Source: a virus. Taken from it: 64,000 nucleotides of DNA. The stretch covers positions 20,741-84,740 of the IMG/VR virus record IMGVR_UViG_3300049846_001128; one strand, written 5' to 3'. This document shows positions 43,277 to 51,618 of the stretch, piece by piece; position 1 is the stretch's first letter; each line of letters begins with the position of its first letter. The notes below the pieces were generated by a model. The model had not been told where the DNA came from and ran no database searches. It was given only the letters and a program-made list of their open reading frames with translations. Made by a program: the position numbers and the translations under genes.

Positions 43277-43780
43277 TTAAAAATCCAATCCGATGCTTAA
43301 CAAGCCAGTTTTGTTAGTTTGACCCTGAACTCCAACAGAAATTCTGTCATTCAAAAGTCTTTGATATTGCAAGCCTCCAACGGCTCCAACTCTAGACTCA
43401 ATTTCAACTTTACCCGGAGTTACTTCCTTTGTCAAGCCTTCTTTTGCTCCACGCCCGCCAAGAATAGAAACTCTGTTCTTAAACTCTCTGCTTTGTTGGC
43501 AAGTCTTAAGGGTATTTGTCGCAACTTTTGTAATTAGTCTTTCCTGCTTTCTTGGCACAACTTTGAATTTCTCAGCTGGAACCGCAGACTTTTTACCGTC
43601 GGCTTGAACAATGATGATAATTGCGCCTTTTAGGTGACTCGGAACGTCGGTAGAAATTACCTTAGTTTCTTGAACTTCCTCTTGCTGGCTGGAAGTTACG
43701 CATTGCTCAGAAGAGTGCGCGAGACTTGCAGTAAGGTAAATAAAAGCTCCGGTCAAAAATCCCAGTATAAAATATCTCAT
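43277..43780 (-). CDS. Exported protein with C-terminal beta signature
   Basis: This 167-residue protein has an N-terminal signal/anchor (ILGFLTGAFIYLTASLAHS), a Cys-containing charged middle and a beta-rich last 35 residues (YQRLLNDRISVGVQGQTN) ending LLSIGLDF. The final Phe and alternating pattern match 42444-42866, so the two are probably distant paralogues. Location among lipoproteins suggests an envelope-spanning role. Confidence 0.55.
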   Translation of the reverse strand: MRYFILGFLTGAFIYLTASLAHSSEQCVTSSQQEEVQETKVISTDVPSHLKGAIIIIVQADGKKSAVPAEKFKVVPRKQERLITKVATNTLKTCQQSREFKNRVSILGGRGAKEGLTKEVTPGKVEIESRVGAVGGLQYQRLLNDRISVGVQGQTNKTGLLSIGLDF

Positions 43781-43788
43781 TTTAACTC

Positions 43789-44343
43789 CTAATTATTTGA
43801 AGGATTTGTAGAGTCAGTAAAAATCGCAGAAGTACTTCCGCAAGTAATTTGGTACTTATTGCCTTTATTTCCCTGATTACCAATGAAAGTAAGTGTGCAG
43901 CCGTTGGCGTTAATTCCAGCCGGACCTTGCGCTCCAGTAGCTCCGTCTTCCCCATCCGTTCCATCCTCTCCGTCTAACCCATCCTGCCCGTCAAACACAA
44001 CTTGAGAAGTTTCTCCACAAGTAACGGTTACAAATGTTTTTCCTGATTCTCTAGAGATTGAGCAAGAATTTCCCGGTAAGCCATTAATTCCATCTGCGCC
44101 ATCAGCTCCGTTTTGCCCGTCAGAGCCGTTTAAAACAATCTGGCTAGAACCGTCGCCACAAGAAATCAAAGCTCCAATAACTTCATTCTCATCGCTCAGA
44201 GCTTCGGAAACAGAACAAGAAGTGCCGTTCCTTCCGTCACTACCATCTTTCCCATCTTTGCCTTGGTAAATTGTAGCAGACTCTTTAGCTGGACCGCAAG
44301 ACACAAGAAAGAATAGTGTAAATAAAATTGCTTTAGTTTTCAT
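43789..44343 (-). CDS. Collagen-like lipoprotein
   Basis: This 184-residue protein has signal and lipobox LVSC (Cys16), then three Gly-X-Y blocks (GKDGKDGSDGRNG, GSDGQNGADGADGINGLPG, GQDGLDGEDGTDGEDGATG) separated by repeats of a small Cys-containing unit (TSCSVSEA, NSCSISRE, NGCTLTFI, each followed by a second Cys in SCG or TCG). It should form a trimeric collagen-like stalk outside a membrane. Bdellovibrionota encode many lipoproteins of this style, so it may be captured from the host or mimic its surface. Confidence 0.7.
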   Translation of the reverse strand: MKTKAILFTLFFLVSCGPAKESATIYQGKDGKDGSDGRNGTSCSVSEALSDENEVIGALISCGDGSSQIVLNGSDGQNGADGADGINGLPGNSCSISRESGKTFVTVTCGETSQVVFDGQDGLDGEDGTDGEDGATGAQGPAGINANGCTLTFIGNQGNKGNKYQITCGSTSAIFTDSTNPSNN

Positions 44344-44498
44344 TTTCCTCCAATCTGGCTGAAAATAGCTCCAACCAATAATGTCAATGCTACCACAAGT
44401 GCCATTCCAAGTAAAGAACTTAGTTGATGCTTTTTTGTAAATTTTGCTGTTTGCCAGCCAATTACAAGTGCTAAAGCTAGTTGAACAATGTCGAGCAT
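44340..44498 (-). CDS. Small two-helix membrane protein
   Basis: This 52-residue protein has two hydrophobic stretches (LDIVQLALALVIGWQ and LGMALVVALTLLVGAIF) separated by a basic turn (KFTKKHQ), a holin-like or pinholin-like topology. Its stop overlaps the collagen-like lipoprotein start (ATGA). It precedes the exported protein cluster. Confidence 0.55.
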   Translation of the reverse strand: MLDIVQLALALVIGWQTAKFTKKHQLSSLLGMALVVALTLLVGAIFSQIGGK

Positions 44499-44782
44499 AT
44501 TTTCTCCCAGAGAGTTAAAGGTCTAATGTCGCCAATTTCATACCAATGCGTTGAGTAGAAGTAAACTCCGCTATGAGAAAGTTTCCAGCGTATTTTAAAA
44601 CAATCTTCCTCTTTGTCTATAACTTCGCCGACCCCCATTATAGAAAGCATGGAGCAAACAAGCTCTGGAACATCGCGCTCTTCTAATTTACCACAGCGTC
44701 TAAATCCGTCAATTCTGTATTCCAAGTTGTGGTAATACTGGAAACCCTGCTTTGTCATTTTTACTTTGTCACCAATTTTCAT
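44477..44782 (-). CDS. KVGD-AL family protein, member 12 (long, diverged tail)
   Basis: This 101-residue protein starts MKIGDKVKMTKQGF at an ATGA overlap and ends PLTLWEKICSTLFN, a degenerate version of the family tail. The middle is longer than in other members. Its last 22 bases overlap the membrane protein 44340-44498. Confidence 0.6.
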   Translation of the reverse strand: MKIGDKVKMTKQGFQYYHNLEYRIDGFRRCGKLEERDVPELVCSMLSIMGVGEVIDKEEDCFKIRWKLSHSGVYFYSTHWYEIGDIRPLTLWEKICSTLFN

Positions 44783-44976
44783 CTTAGCTTAACCTCCGCT
44801 CCGTCAATTTCCACAGTTGGAGCTGACAAATACTCAATGCCAATGATTTGTCCGTTAGCATCAAGGTCAATATAATACTTGCCCATTTCTATTGTTTTGT
44901 CAACAAATTCGCCTTTCTTAAGCTCTCGCAAAGTTACATAGGTGGCGTTGCCTGTTGAGGAGTATTCGATTTTCAT
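44779..44976 (-). CDS. DUF2283-like protein
   Basis: This 65-residue protein starts MKIEYSSTGNATYVTLRE and has YYIDLDANGQIIGIEYLSA, the DUF2283 pattern (a D-x-D-G turn and GIE). These small beta proteins are common and of unknown role. It is coupled on both sides by overlaps. Confidence 0.65.
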   Translation of the reverse strand: MKIEYSSTGNATYVTLRELKKGEFVDKTIEMGKYYIDLDANGQIIGIEYLSAPTVEIDGAEVKLR

Positions 44977-45173
44977 TTCTTAGCCTTTAATTTTTCATAA
45001 GCATAATTCACAATTTCCCCTATCATTATAATTAAACATATTATAGCTCCTAGCCCACAAAGGCCAATAGCAACTACACATACAGTAGAGATTATATCTA
45101 ATGGACTACCATAATACTCAGCCAATAGAACTAATAGTGAGAAAGGAATTAGCCCAATTAAAAAATTTCTCAT
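44973..45173 (-). CDS. Small membrane protein
   Basis: This 66-residue protein has hydrophobic helices LIGLIPFSLLVLLAEYYG and the longer TVCVVAIGLCGLGAIICLI, and a basic C-terminus (YEKLKAKK). The ATG overlaps member 13's stop. Function unknown. Confidence 0.6.
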   Translation of the reverse strand: MRNFLIGLIPFSLLVLLAEYYGSPLDIISTVCVVAIGLCGLGAIICLIIMIGEIVNYAYEKLKAKK

Positions 45174-45400
45174 TCCAAAGCCTTTAATAATGGCGAAAGT
45201 TCTTCGCGCAGTTCTTTAGCCAAAGCTTGTACCAAGGCTTTTCTTAAGTTTGGTTCAGCTAGAAGTTCAGCAACTATCTCCTGCCCATAAGATACATAAG
45301 CTTGGGCGGGAATTAAACCCGAAGGAATTAGAGTTACATTAGTAGAAGAACTAGCTATGGCTACTCCTGATGAAGATGCTACGGTATGTGATTTTATCAT
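45170..45400 (-). CDS. KVGD-AL tail-only protein, member 13
   Basis: This 76-residue protein shares only the family tail (ELSPLLKALE). The N-terminal part is a Ser/Val/Ala-rich segment (SHTVASSSGVAIASSSTNV) and a helix. It is coupled to the DNA polymerase gene (ATGA). It shows the tail attached to an unrelated body. Confidence 0.6.
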   Translation of the reverse strand: MIKSHTVASSSGVAIASSSTNVTLIPSGLIPAQAYVSYGQEIVAELLAEPNLRKALVQALAKELREELSPLLKALE

Positions 45401-47853
45401 ATTAAGCCCCTATTCTTAGGTCTAGAATAATCTATGAATTGTTCCATGTCAAGAACATTCTCTAAAATACTAACCGTGGCATAAACCCGACTTAAGTAAT
45501 GCTCCTTATCGTAATTCCCGTCAAAATTGTCAACGTTTCTTAAAACATGGTTGGCTTCCATCTTAGGTCTTCCGTCTTTGTAGAACTGAAGTTCACCTTT
45601 AACTTCCTTTTGGACCTCTCCATCAATAGCGTTGTAAACCCAGACTTTATCACCTTCTCTAGCGTCTTTTCCTAAAGCTTCTAATACTTTAGTTTCATTC
45701 TTTCTTGTGCCGTTTAAAAGCTTCTTTGTCACAGATTTTTTAACAGCCCAGCGTTTTATGTCGGAAATGTTTAAGGCTTCTTTGCAGTATTGTTTGTAAA
45801 CATCTAGGGCATTATTCTTATTGAACACTAAGCTATCAACTAATTCTTCCAACATTTCAAGCAAAGCCGGTTCTTTTTTAGAGTCGGTAAGACTGGAGCC
45901 TTTAATCTTTAACTTTTTCTCACCCTTGGCGAGCAAAACGTAGTTCTTAGCTTTGAGAACAATAACTCGGGAATACTCACCGTCGTCTTCCCAGTTGCAG
46001 TACATTATCTGGTTTAACTCTCGCTCAAGTTGTTCCTTCTCTTCTTCCGAGAACTCAGAGTCGTCTGCCTTGCAAAAAGAAAGCGAGTCGGTGTCAAGGT
46101 TTACTAGCTTGAAATCTCTTCTAGGCATTTCTGAAAAAGACATTTTTGCCACAGTGTCAATATGGGAGAAATCTTGATAGTCTTGTTCCTCTTCATAGTC
46201 GCTCCACCATTGTTTTATGTCTTTTCCTGTCGCCCAGATTACAGCCTTTTGCAACCCCGCTCTACAGCAGCGAGTAATTTCTGCTGCATGTTCAAACGAG
46301 TTAAAGTTCAGTCCAGATGTTCCCAAAACTCCGTAACTGGAGTTAATGAAAATTTTACCAGCAGCCTGTAAATCGTCGTAGTACTTATCGCCAGTGTCTT
46401 TAAAAAGCTTTTTGTTCTTCAGTCGAGCTTCAGTAAAGTATTTCACAGTTTTGACAAAAAGATTCTCAGGGTCTTTCTCAGGGTTATGAATGTTGAACTT
46501 CAAGATTGTACTCGGGTAATAACTAGCCGCGTCGTATTTCAAAACGTTGGAATAAATACCCGGAATTCCATAGCTCATACCTCCAGCCACTCTTTGAGGC
46601 TCAGAAGCTTTAGGAATAGATTTACCCTGCTGTAAATAACCCCGAATTAGCACAGAATTAACCCATTTACCAGTGGCTCCCTGCATCATTTCTTCAAACG
46701 GCATAGCAACAGAAACTGCTGTATAAAAGTAAGAGGTAATCATTCTGAAGTATAAGTTAATAGTGTCTTCAGAGTCATCAATACCGTACTTAATAATTTT
46801 CTCTCTTTCTTCAGGAATGTGCCAATTGTCACGAATCTTTGAAGCGTCATAGAACTGTCGGTCTGATGTAACGAATCCCTCAGCTTCAGCAATAGGTTTC
46901 AGTCCCCAGCTAGGATAACCCTTCCCTACTCCGTAGTTTAACGCCACAAACTGACCGTCTATAATCTGACGACCAAAGATATGAGCTTTATAGTAGTCCC
47001 AGCTTGTATTCCCATCCACTCGTTTTTGTGAAGGCTTCTTTTTAAACTCAACATCTTCTCCATTTCTGCCAAGAGTCAGTGTAGTTCCATAAAGCTTTGC
47101 AACATGGTTTAAATAAGGAAGATCATAACCGTAGCCGTTCCAGAAGTTGATAATATCAGGATCAATTTGTCTAACCCAGTTGCACCAAACATCAATAAGT
47201 TCACCACAGTCAAAATGCTCGTCAAGTCTAAAATGCTTTTTAATTACAACGTCGCCTTTTCTGTAACTGTTGGTAATTAGAAAAACTTTACTTTCACTGG
47301 TTTGAGTTAAACCATCAGACTCAATGTCGAAAGCAAGAACTCCAATATCGCTAGGCTTAAGTCCTTTATAAAGGGTAATTCCTTCGTGAACCATGAATTG
47401 TTCGCGAGCGTTCCATATTCCAAAAACGTCATGCTTCTGAGAAGTGTAGAGCTGCATATACTTAGCAAAGTCTTGATAACTATTGAAATACTGAATATAT
47501 TTATAGTGTAAATTTCCCTGTAAACGCTTAAACTTAAGGCTTATTTGTTTGTTAGCCAGAAGCCAGTATTTAGCTGGACGAGTTTCGATACTTCCATCAA
47601 TCTTAAAAAGTAAAGCCTGATTATTAACAATTTCTACAGCAACAATCCCTAGAGTCTTGTCTTTTCCAAAAATAAGGTCGTCTTTATACTCAAGCTCCTT
47701 CAAGAAGGGTTTATAATCTTCTGCCAGTGTAAACTCGTAGCTATTTGTTTGTATTTTGTCAGGGAGAAGTTCAAAAGGCTCATTGTCTTCAAGAATTAAA
47801 GAGCGAAGTTCAGAGTAAGCTACAGAATCTTCAATATGGTAATGTTCTTTCAT
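45397..47853 (-). CDS. Family B DNA polymerase
   Basis: This 818-residue replicative polymerase starts at the ATG overlapping the upstream TGA. The proofreading domain has Exo I FDIESDG (about 172), Exo II NFWNGYGYDLPYL (236) and Exo III YGIDDSEDT (354). Polymerase motifs are A DAASYYPSTIL (438), B KIFINSSYGVLG (499) and C LDTDSL (584). All metal-binding acids are present. Length and motifs fit T4/RB69-like and related phage enzymes. It should copy the phage genome with the helicase and primase-like protein nearby. Confidence 0.95.
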   Translation of the reverse strand: MKEHYHIEDSVAYSELRSLILEDNEPFELLPDKIQTNSYEFTLAEDYKPFLKELEYKDDLIFGKDKTLGIVAVEIVNNQALLFKIDGSIETRPAKYWLLANKQISLKFKRLQGNLHYKYIQYFNSYQDFAKYMQLYTSQKHDVFGIWNAREQFMVHEGITLYKGLKPSDIGVLAFDIESDGLTQTSESKVFLITNSYRKGDVVIKKHFRLDEHFDCGELIDVWCNWVRQIDPDIINFWNGYGYDLPYLNHVAKLYGTTLTLGRNGEDVEFKKKPSQKRVDGNTSWDYYKAHIFGRQIIDGQFVALNYGVGKGYPSWGLKPIAEAEGFVTSDRQFYDASKIRDNWHIPEEREKIIKYGIDDSEDTINLYFRMITSYFYTAVSVAMPFEEMMQGATGKWVNSVLIRGYLQQGKSIPKASEPQRVAGGMSYGIPGIYSNVLKYDAASYYPSTILKFNIHNPEKDPENLFVKTVKYFTEARLKNKKLFKDTGDKYYDDLQAAGKIFINSSYGVLGTSGLNFNSFEHAAEITRCCRAGLQKAVIWATGKDIKQWWSDYEEEQDYQDFSHIDTVAKMSFSEMPRRDFKLVNLDTDSLSFCKADDSEFSEEEKEQLERELNQIMYCNWEDDGEYSRVIVLKAKNYVLLAKGEKKLKIKGSSLTDSKKEPALLEMLEELVDSLVFNKNNALDVYKQYCKEALNISDIKRWAVKKSVTKKLLNGTRKNETKVLEALGKDAREGDKVWVYNAIDGEVQKEVKGELQFYKDGRPKMEANHVLRNVDNFDGNYDKEHYLSRVYATVSILENVLDMEQFIDYSRPKNRGLI

Positions 47854-48062
47854 AACAAGCTCTCCATTAACGGCGTTAGTAATCTCCAATCTGTTTGGAA
47901 ATCCCGTATTTCCCAAATCCTCGGAAGATCATACCACCCTCCAGACTCGCTTGTAAACAAAAACTTAACTCTTGTATCAACTAAACCAGTAATAACTGCG
48001 GTTTGAATTAACTTAGTGCTTCTTATATATCGGTAGTACTTCTGCCCAACCTCTAAGTTCAC
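47850..48062 (-). CDS. KVGD-AL family small protein, member 14
   Basis: This 70-residue protein starts at GTG (GTGA overlap), begins MNLEVGQKYYRY and ends LLTPLMESLL. Its tail codons GGAGAG are the ribosome site of the DNA polymerase gene, whose ATG overlaps the stop. Confidence 0.7.
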   Translation of the reverse strand: MNLEVGQKYYRYIRSTKLIQTAVITGLVDTRVKFLFTSESGGWYDLPRIWEIRDFQTDWRLLTPLMESLL

Positions 48063-48265
48063 AGCAAAGCCTCTATCAGAGGAGTGGCTTTTATTGTATA
48101 ATATTTTTTAAACCCACCAATGGAACGAAAACTACCTCGATTTTCAAAGTCAAATGAAATGCCTTTAGCATTATAGATAACTAAATCATTGGTCACTTCT
48201 ATAATTACACAACTATATTTACAATCATGAGATAAATAAATATCTCCCGGTTTTAACTTTGCCAT
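48059..48265 (-). CDS. KVGD-AL family small protein, member 15
   Basis: This 68-residue protein starts MAKLKPGDIYLSHD and ends KATPLIEALL. Overlaps the next GTG and the upstream gene end. Confidence 0.7.
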   Translation of the reverse strand: MAKLKPGDIYLSHDCKYSCVIIEVTNDLVIYNAKGISFDFENRGSFRSIGGFKKYYTIKATPLIEALL

Positions 48266-48501
48266 CCAAACTCCCCATAAGCTAGTACGTAAAACCCAAT
48301 TGCCTGTTCTCTTTGCTCAGGAGTCAGTTCTCCTTTCTTAAAGTAAGATGAAATTATTTTATCCATAGTTGGACTTCGTAAATTAGAAGTCAAAACATGA
48401 TTACACTCTTCAATCAAACTATCGTCGTTCATTCCTTCAATTTCCATTTTCAGGGTAGAAATTTCATAAGAAATGTCGTTATAGTCAATTAAAGTAGCCA
48501 T
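48253..48501 (-). CDS. Hypothetical helical protein
   Basis: This 82-residue helical, acidic protein (EISTLKMEIEGMNDDSLIEE) starts at an ATG overlapping the TAA of member 16. No family recognised. Confidence 0.55.
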   Translation of the reverse strand: MATLIDYNDISYEISTLKMEIEGMNDDSLIEECNHVLTSNLRSPTMDKIISSYFKKGELTPEQREQAIGFYVLAYGEFGWQS

Positions 48502-48719
48502 TAAAATAATGCCTTTATTAAATCAGTGGCGTGAATCAAATCCTCTGGAAGTTGAGCTACTCCCATTACATAGCCACCATATTCTGTAGCAGAATTTCCA
48601 CACCAAATATAATTTTGGTCAATTCTTATAATCTTCATAATTCCGTATTGTTTTCCCCAAGTAAAAATGTTCAAAACTTCATCTCCAACTTTAAAGCTCT
48701 TCTCTGTGTCTTTTTCCAT
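48501..48719 (-). CDS. KVGD-AL family small protein, member 16
   Basis: This 72-residue protein has SFKVGDEVLNIF at residues 8-19 and tail HATDLIKALF. I chose the ATG at 48719, inside the end of the primase-like gene; a longer frame exists upstream but adds non-family residues. Confidence 0.7.
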   Translation of the reverse strand: MEKDTEKSFKVGDEVLNIFTWGKQYGIMKIIRIDQNYIWCGNSATEYGGYVMGVAQLPEDLIHATDLIKALF

Positions 48720-49542
48720 CTCTGATAGCCCTTTTAATCTGGTACTCGTCGGACTTAGTAAGAGGTTCTGGCGCAATCTGCTCCATAACTTCCCAAATTA
48801 TTGTATCATCAACTCCGGACAAAGCCAAGGAGAAAACGCAGGCATTAAGCGAGTTAGTCCAAAGTCCATGCAAGCCAGTGTGGGCGTTGCTGAGGAAAAA
48901 CTCCACAGCCTCTGGGCAAGTTTCTCGCTCTTTTCCGTACAAAAGCTTGACAATTTCTTTCTGCTCTTCGGGAACAATTACTTGAGCTTGGCTTAAGTCG
49001 TAGATTTGCTTTTCCTCTTCTTTGGCTTTTTGCGGAACGAGAAACTCCCCGTCTTGCCAAAAACCGTCGCCAAGCTTTGAAGGCGCATACCATCGTGCCT
49101 CATCCGAGCATTGCTTGTCCAACTCTGGGAATTTCTCCAAAAGCCAGTCCCAAGTTGCGTCAAAGTCAGCGTGGCTGAGTATTGTTTTAGCCAGTGGGAA
49201 AACTAAACGAAATTTATTGTGTTCCTCCGTGTGGCTCGGACTTGGCAAACAAAGGCAAGCCAAACCAAGCTCCTGCGCTCGTTTTTCAGCCTGAGAAATG
49301 GTTAAGCCGTTGTCAACGTCAATGCCCATAAAGTCGGCAGAAACGAAGTTCTCGTCAAGCCTAACGCCTGAGAAAACGCTCGGACTCCAAGCGTAGGAAG
49401 AAATGGCTTCAATAAGCTCTTCCTCGGTATTGACTTCAATGACTTCTGGAACGTTTGGGTTAGAGGTTAAGTACGACATTCGGACTTTCTCTTCTTTAGA
49501 GGAAGGTACATAGTTTGCTTTTTTATAAACGCTAAGCTTCAT
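48691..49542 (-). CDS. Primase-like (AEP/prim-pol type) protein
   Basis: This 283-residue protein has FMGIDVDNGLT (residues about 68-78), the D-x-D metal pair of archaeo-eukaryotic primases, then SPSHTEEHNKFRLVFPL, the S-x-H and basic nucleotide-binding motif. The C-terminal part (TGLHGLWTNSLNACVFSLAL, ending in a basic helix) resembles a PriCT helical domain. It probably makes primers for the family-B polymerase. Catalytic activity is inferred from these motifs. Confidence 0.7.
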   Translation of the reverse strand: MKLSVYKKANYVPSSKEEKVRMSYLTSNPNVPEVIEVNTEEELIEAISSYAWSPSVFSGVRLDENFVSADFMGIDVDNGLTISQAEKRAQELGLACLCLPSPSHTEEHNKFRLVFPLAKTILSHADFDATWDWLLEKFPELDKQCSDEARWYAPSKLGDGFWQDGEFLVPQKAKEEEKQIYDLSQAQVIVPEEQKEIVKLLYGKERETCPEAVEFFLSNAHTGLHGLWTNSLNACVFSLALSGVDDTIIWEVMEQIAPEPLTKSDEYQIKRAIRDGKRHREEL

Positions 49543-49560
49543 GCTTTTCCTTTTGAAATA

Positions 49561-49776
49561 TCAAAGCAACGCCTTTTCTAAGTCTGTAAGAACTAGATGG
49601 TGTCCGGAATGTACTGTTATCCATATTGACTGATGAGGGTCTACGTAATCTTCACCATTGGAGTCTTTAATAATGTTAATTCGATAACTATTAGGCATAT
49701 ATCTATGAATTTCTAAGATTATAAACACTTGTTTATCGTATTTATTTCTTAAATAATCACCTACTTGGAAACTCAT
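49561..49776 (-). CDS. KVGD-AL family small protein, member 17
   Basis: This 71-residue protein starts MSFQVGDYLRNKYDKQ and ends VLTDLEKALL. It is close to member 20 (both 71 residues, similar I-I-x-D core). The next gene starts 18 bases later with its own AAAAGGAAAAG, so the tail is not needed for coupling. Confidence 0.75.
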   Translation of the reverse strand: MSFQVGDYLRNKYDKQVFIILEIHRYMPNSYRINIIKDSNGEDYVDPHQSIWITVHSGHHLVLTDLEKALL

Positions 49777-49900
49777 GTATCTTCTCCATCTGTGCTGAGT
49801 ATAACTTATGACAAGCTAAAAAGCCAACAGAAAATCCAAGAAACATCGCAAAAAGCACTGTGGAAGTTGACCAACGACCATTTCTATCATAATTTCTCAA
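49757..49900 (-). CDS. Small membrane protein, 47 residues
   Basis: The TTG start overlaps the stop of member 18 (TTGA), and the end overlaps member 17 by 20 bases. There is one membrane helix (TSTVLFAMFLGFSVGFLAC). It fills a gap otherwise empty of genes. Function unknown. Confidence 0.5.
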   Translation of the reverse strand: MRNYDRNGRWSTSTVLFAMFLGFSVGFLACHKLYSAQMEKIHEFPSR

Positions 49901-50130
49901 GCTAATGCCTTTTCTAGTTCAGTGGCTTTACGAAGAACCCAGCTAGTAGAATTAATAAGACACTCGCCGGTTTTTCTATTTGGGAGAAATCCTTCAACTT
50001 TACCATTAGTTCCTACAACTCTAGCGTAACGACTTTCGTCGCTTCCCTTCTCTAATTTATGACAATTACCTCCAGCAATAGGGTTAGTGAGAATGTAATA
50101 CTCGCCAAATTCAATTTCTTCCAAGCTCAA
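49897..50130 (-). CDS. KVGD-AL family small protein, member 18
   Basis: This 77-residue protein starts at TTG with MSLEEIEFGEYYILTN and ends KATELEKALA. F-G-E replaces V-G-D. Coupled by TTGA overlaps on both sides. Confidence 0.65.
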   Translation of the reverse strand: MSLEEIEFGEYYILTNPIAGGNCHKLEKGSDESRYARVVGTNGKVEGFLPNRKTGECLINSTSWVLRKATELEKALA

Positions 50131-50348
50131 AGTAAAGCTCCTATTAAGTCTGTGTAAATGTAAATATTTTCCAAGTCATCGTTGTCAAAAGATATAGGTC
50201 CCGGCTTAACGACATTTATAGGAACTGAGCATTTTAAACAGGTGTAGTGTATTGTTATTTCATCAAGTACAGCGTCAACACGGAATACAATGAAATCCTT
50301 GCTCAACTCAGCAAAGTAAACTTTTCCCACTTCAAACTTATCAATCAT
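50127..50348 (-). CDS. KVGD-AL family small protein, member 19
   Basis: This 73-residue protein starts MIDKFEVGKVYFAEL and ends IYTDLIGALL. It has a CLKC pair in the middle, unusual for the family. GGAG in the tail codons is seven bases before the next TTG. It has its own AAAGGTAAA. Confidence 0.7.
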   Translation of the reverse strand: MIDKFEVGKVYFAELSKDFIVFRVDAVLDEITIHYTCLKCSVPINVVKPGPISFDNDDLENIYIYTDLIGALL

Positions 50349-50382
50349 GTTTTACCTTTAGGTAAAAAAGCAGCTTTGAGAA

Positions 50383-50598
50383 TCAAAGTAGTGCCTTTTC
50401 TAACTCAGAAAGTTTAACAACCCATTCAGGGTCTAAGCTAACCCAAATCATAGTGCGAGTATCTTCACAAGGCTCACCCTTTTGATCGATGATTATCTTA
50501 GTTCTATAGTTATACTCTTCACTATCCCTTACAGCAATAACTATGGAAATTTGCTTACTTCCAACATGTCTAACAATATCACCAACTTTAAACTGCAC
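50383..50598 (-). CDS. KVGD-AL family small protein, member 20
   Basis: This 71-residue protein starts at GTG (sharing G with the helicase TAG), begins MQFKVGDIVRHVGSKQ and ends KLSELEKALL. A 34-base spacer follows before the next gene, so the tail is kept without overlap. Confidence 0.75.
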   Translation of the reverse strand: MQFKVGDIVRHVGSKQISIVIAVRDSEEYNYRTKIIIDQKGEPCEDTRTMIWVSLDPEWVVKLSELEKALL

Positions 50599-51608
50599 TA
50601 TAAATCCCCTGCCGAGTCGCCTGAGAATTTTTCAGTAATAATTACTACTTTTCCATTCGGACTAACAACTTCTTTTACTAAATCATAAGTATGTGCTTTA
50701 TGCTTTTCCTCAGCCGACTTCATTTCTAACAGCTGATTGTAGTACATTTTAAAAGTGCTATACTCTTGTGTTGACATTTTCCTAAAGCCACGAGTTTCAA
50801 TGTCGTAAGCCAAAAGCTTGTTTTGCCCTCGCTTAACCTTATCAGCCTTATCAGCCTCGCGAATTTTACAATAACCCCAACCCATTACACTTATACCAGC
50901 TTCTTCTTCCAGACGCAATATAGGTCTATGAATCTGAATAATATCTGAGCAAATGTATTTAAACTGGCTACAACCAAGTACTGCATCAGAGTCGAGCGGA
51001 ACTTCACCCTTTTGTCCAGCGCCTTTATTAACCTGAGCCATTGCAATTCCAAAAGCATTAAGTTCTACAGCCATTTCTTTAAGGGAAATCATAATTGAGT
51101 TAAGAGTTGATGGATCGTTCTCACCGAGACAATGGATGTGGTCAATCGCAAAGGTTGCAACGTCACCAATCACCTCTCTATACTTCATAAGTTCTCTTTT
51201 AATCCAGCCCATTGACACTTCTCTGGATTTTCCCGTTTCGTCGTAGCGAGAAATTACGTAAAGTCTTTCCGAAACCTCGGGACAGTCTTCAGTTAACTTA
51301 AACCACCTTTGGGAAATCTTTTCGTCTGTCATTTCCAAGGAAACATAAACAGCACAAGACTTTGGATTATTCTTAAGAATTTCTTTGAAAAAACTTAACA
51401 CAACTTCTGACTTACCCACACCAGAGTCTCCCACAACTCCAAGAACTTCTTGCCTACTCCACTGGTTTCTCAAGCAGTCGAACTCTTTAGGACCATTAAC
51501 AAATAAGGCTGTGTTTAGCCCGCCAGTGACTTTTCCAGAGCGGCGTAAATCTGCCATTGACCGAACGCCCATCTGTTTTTTTCTCTTATCATCAAATGTC
51601 ATTTCCAT
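50598..51608 (-). CDS. DnaB-like replicative helicase
   Basis: This 336-residue RecA-fold ATPase has Walker A GDSGVGKS (about residue 57), Walker B FAIDHIHC (151) and MAQVNKGAGQKGEVPLDSD (a DnaB-type sensor/loop region, about 200). It lacks the N-terminal DnaB helical domain that binds primase, so priming must be linked differently. Ribosome site GGAGAA. It should unwind DNA ahead of the family-B polymerase. Confidence 0.85.
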   Translation of the reverse strand: MEMTFDDKRKKQMGVRSMADLRRSGKVTGGLNTALFVNGPKEFDCLRNQWSRQEVLGVVGDSGVGKSEVVLSFFKEILKNNPKSCAVYVSLEMTDEKISQRWFKLTEDCPEVSERLYVISRYDETGKSREVSMGWIKRELMKYREVIGDVATFAIDHIHCLGENDPSTLNSIMISLKEMAVELNAFGIAMAQVNKGAGQKGEVPLDSDAVLGCSQFKYICSDIIQIHRPILRLEEEAGISVMGWGYCKIREADKADKVKRGQNKLLAYDIETRGFRKMSTQEYSTFKMYYNQLLEMKSAEEKHKAHTYDLVKEVVSPNGKVVIITEKFSGDSAGDL

Positions 51609-51618
51609 ATTTCTCCTG

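Noticed and set aside
43782-43964. Minus-strand 60-codon frame beside the collagen-like lipoprotein
   Set aside because: It is an out-of-frame shadow of the Gly-X-Y coding sequence and has no coupling overlap.
49022-49294. Plus-strand 90-codon frame within the primase-like gene
   Set aside because: It is antisense to a gene with clear AEP motifs and has no ribosome site.
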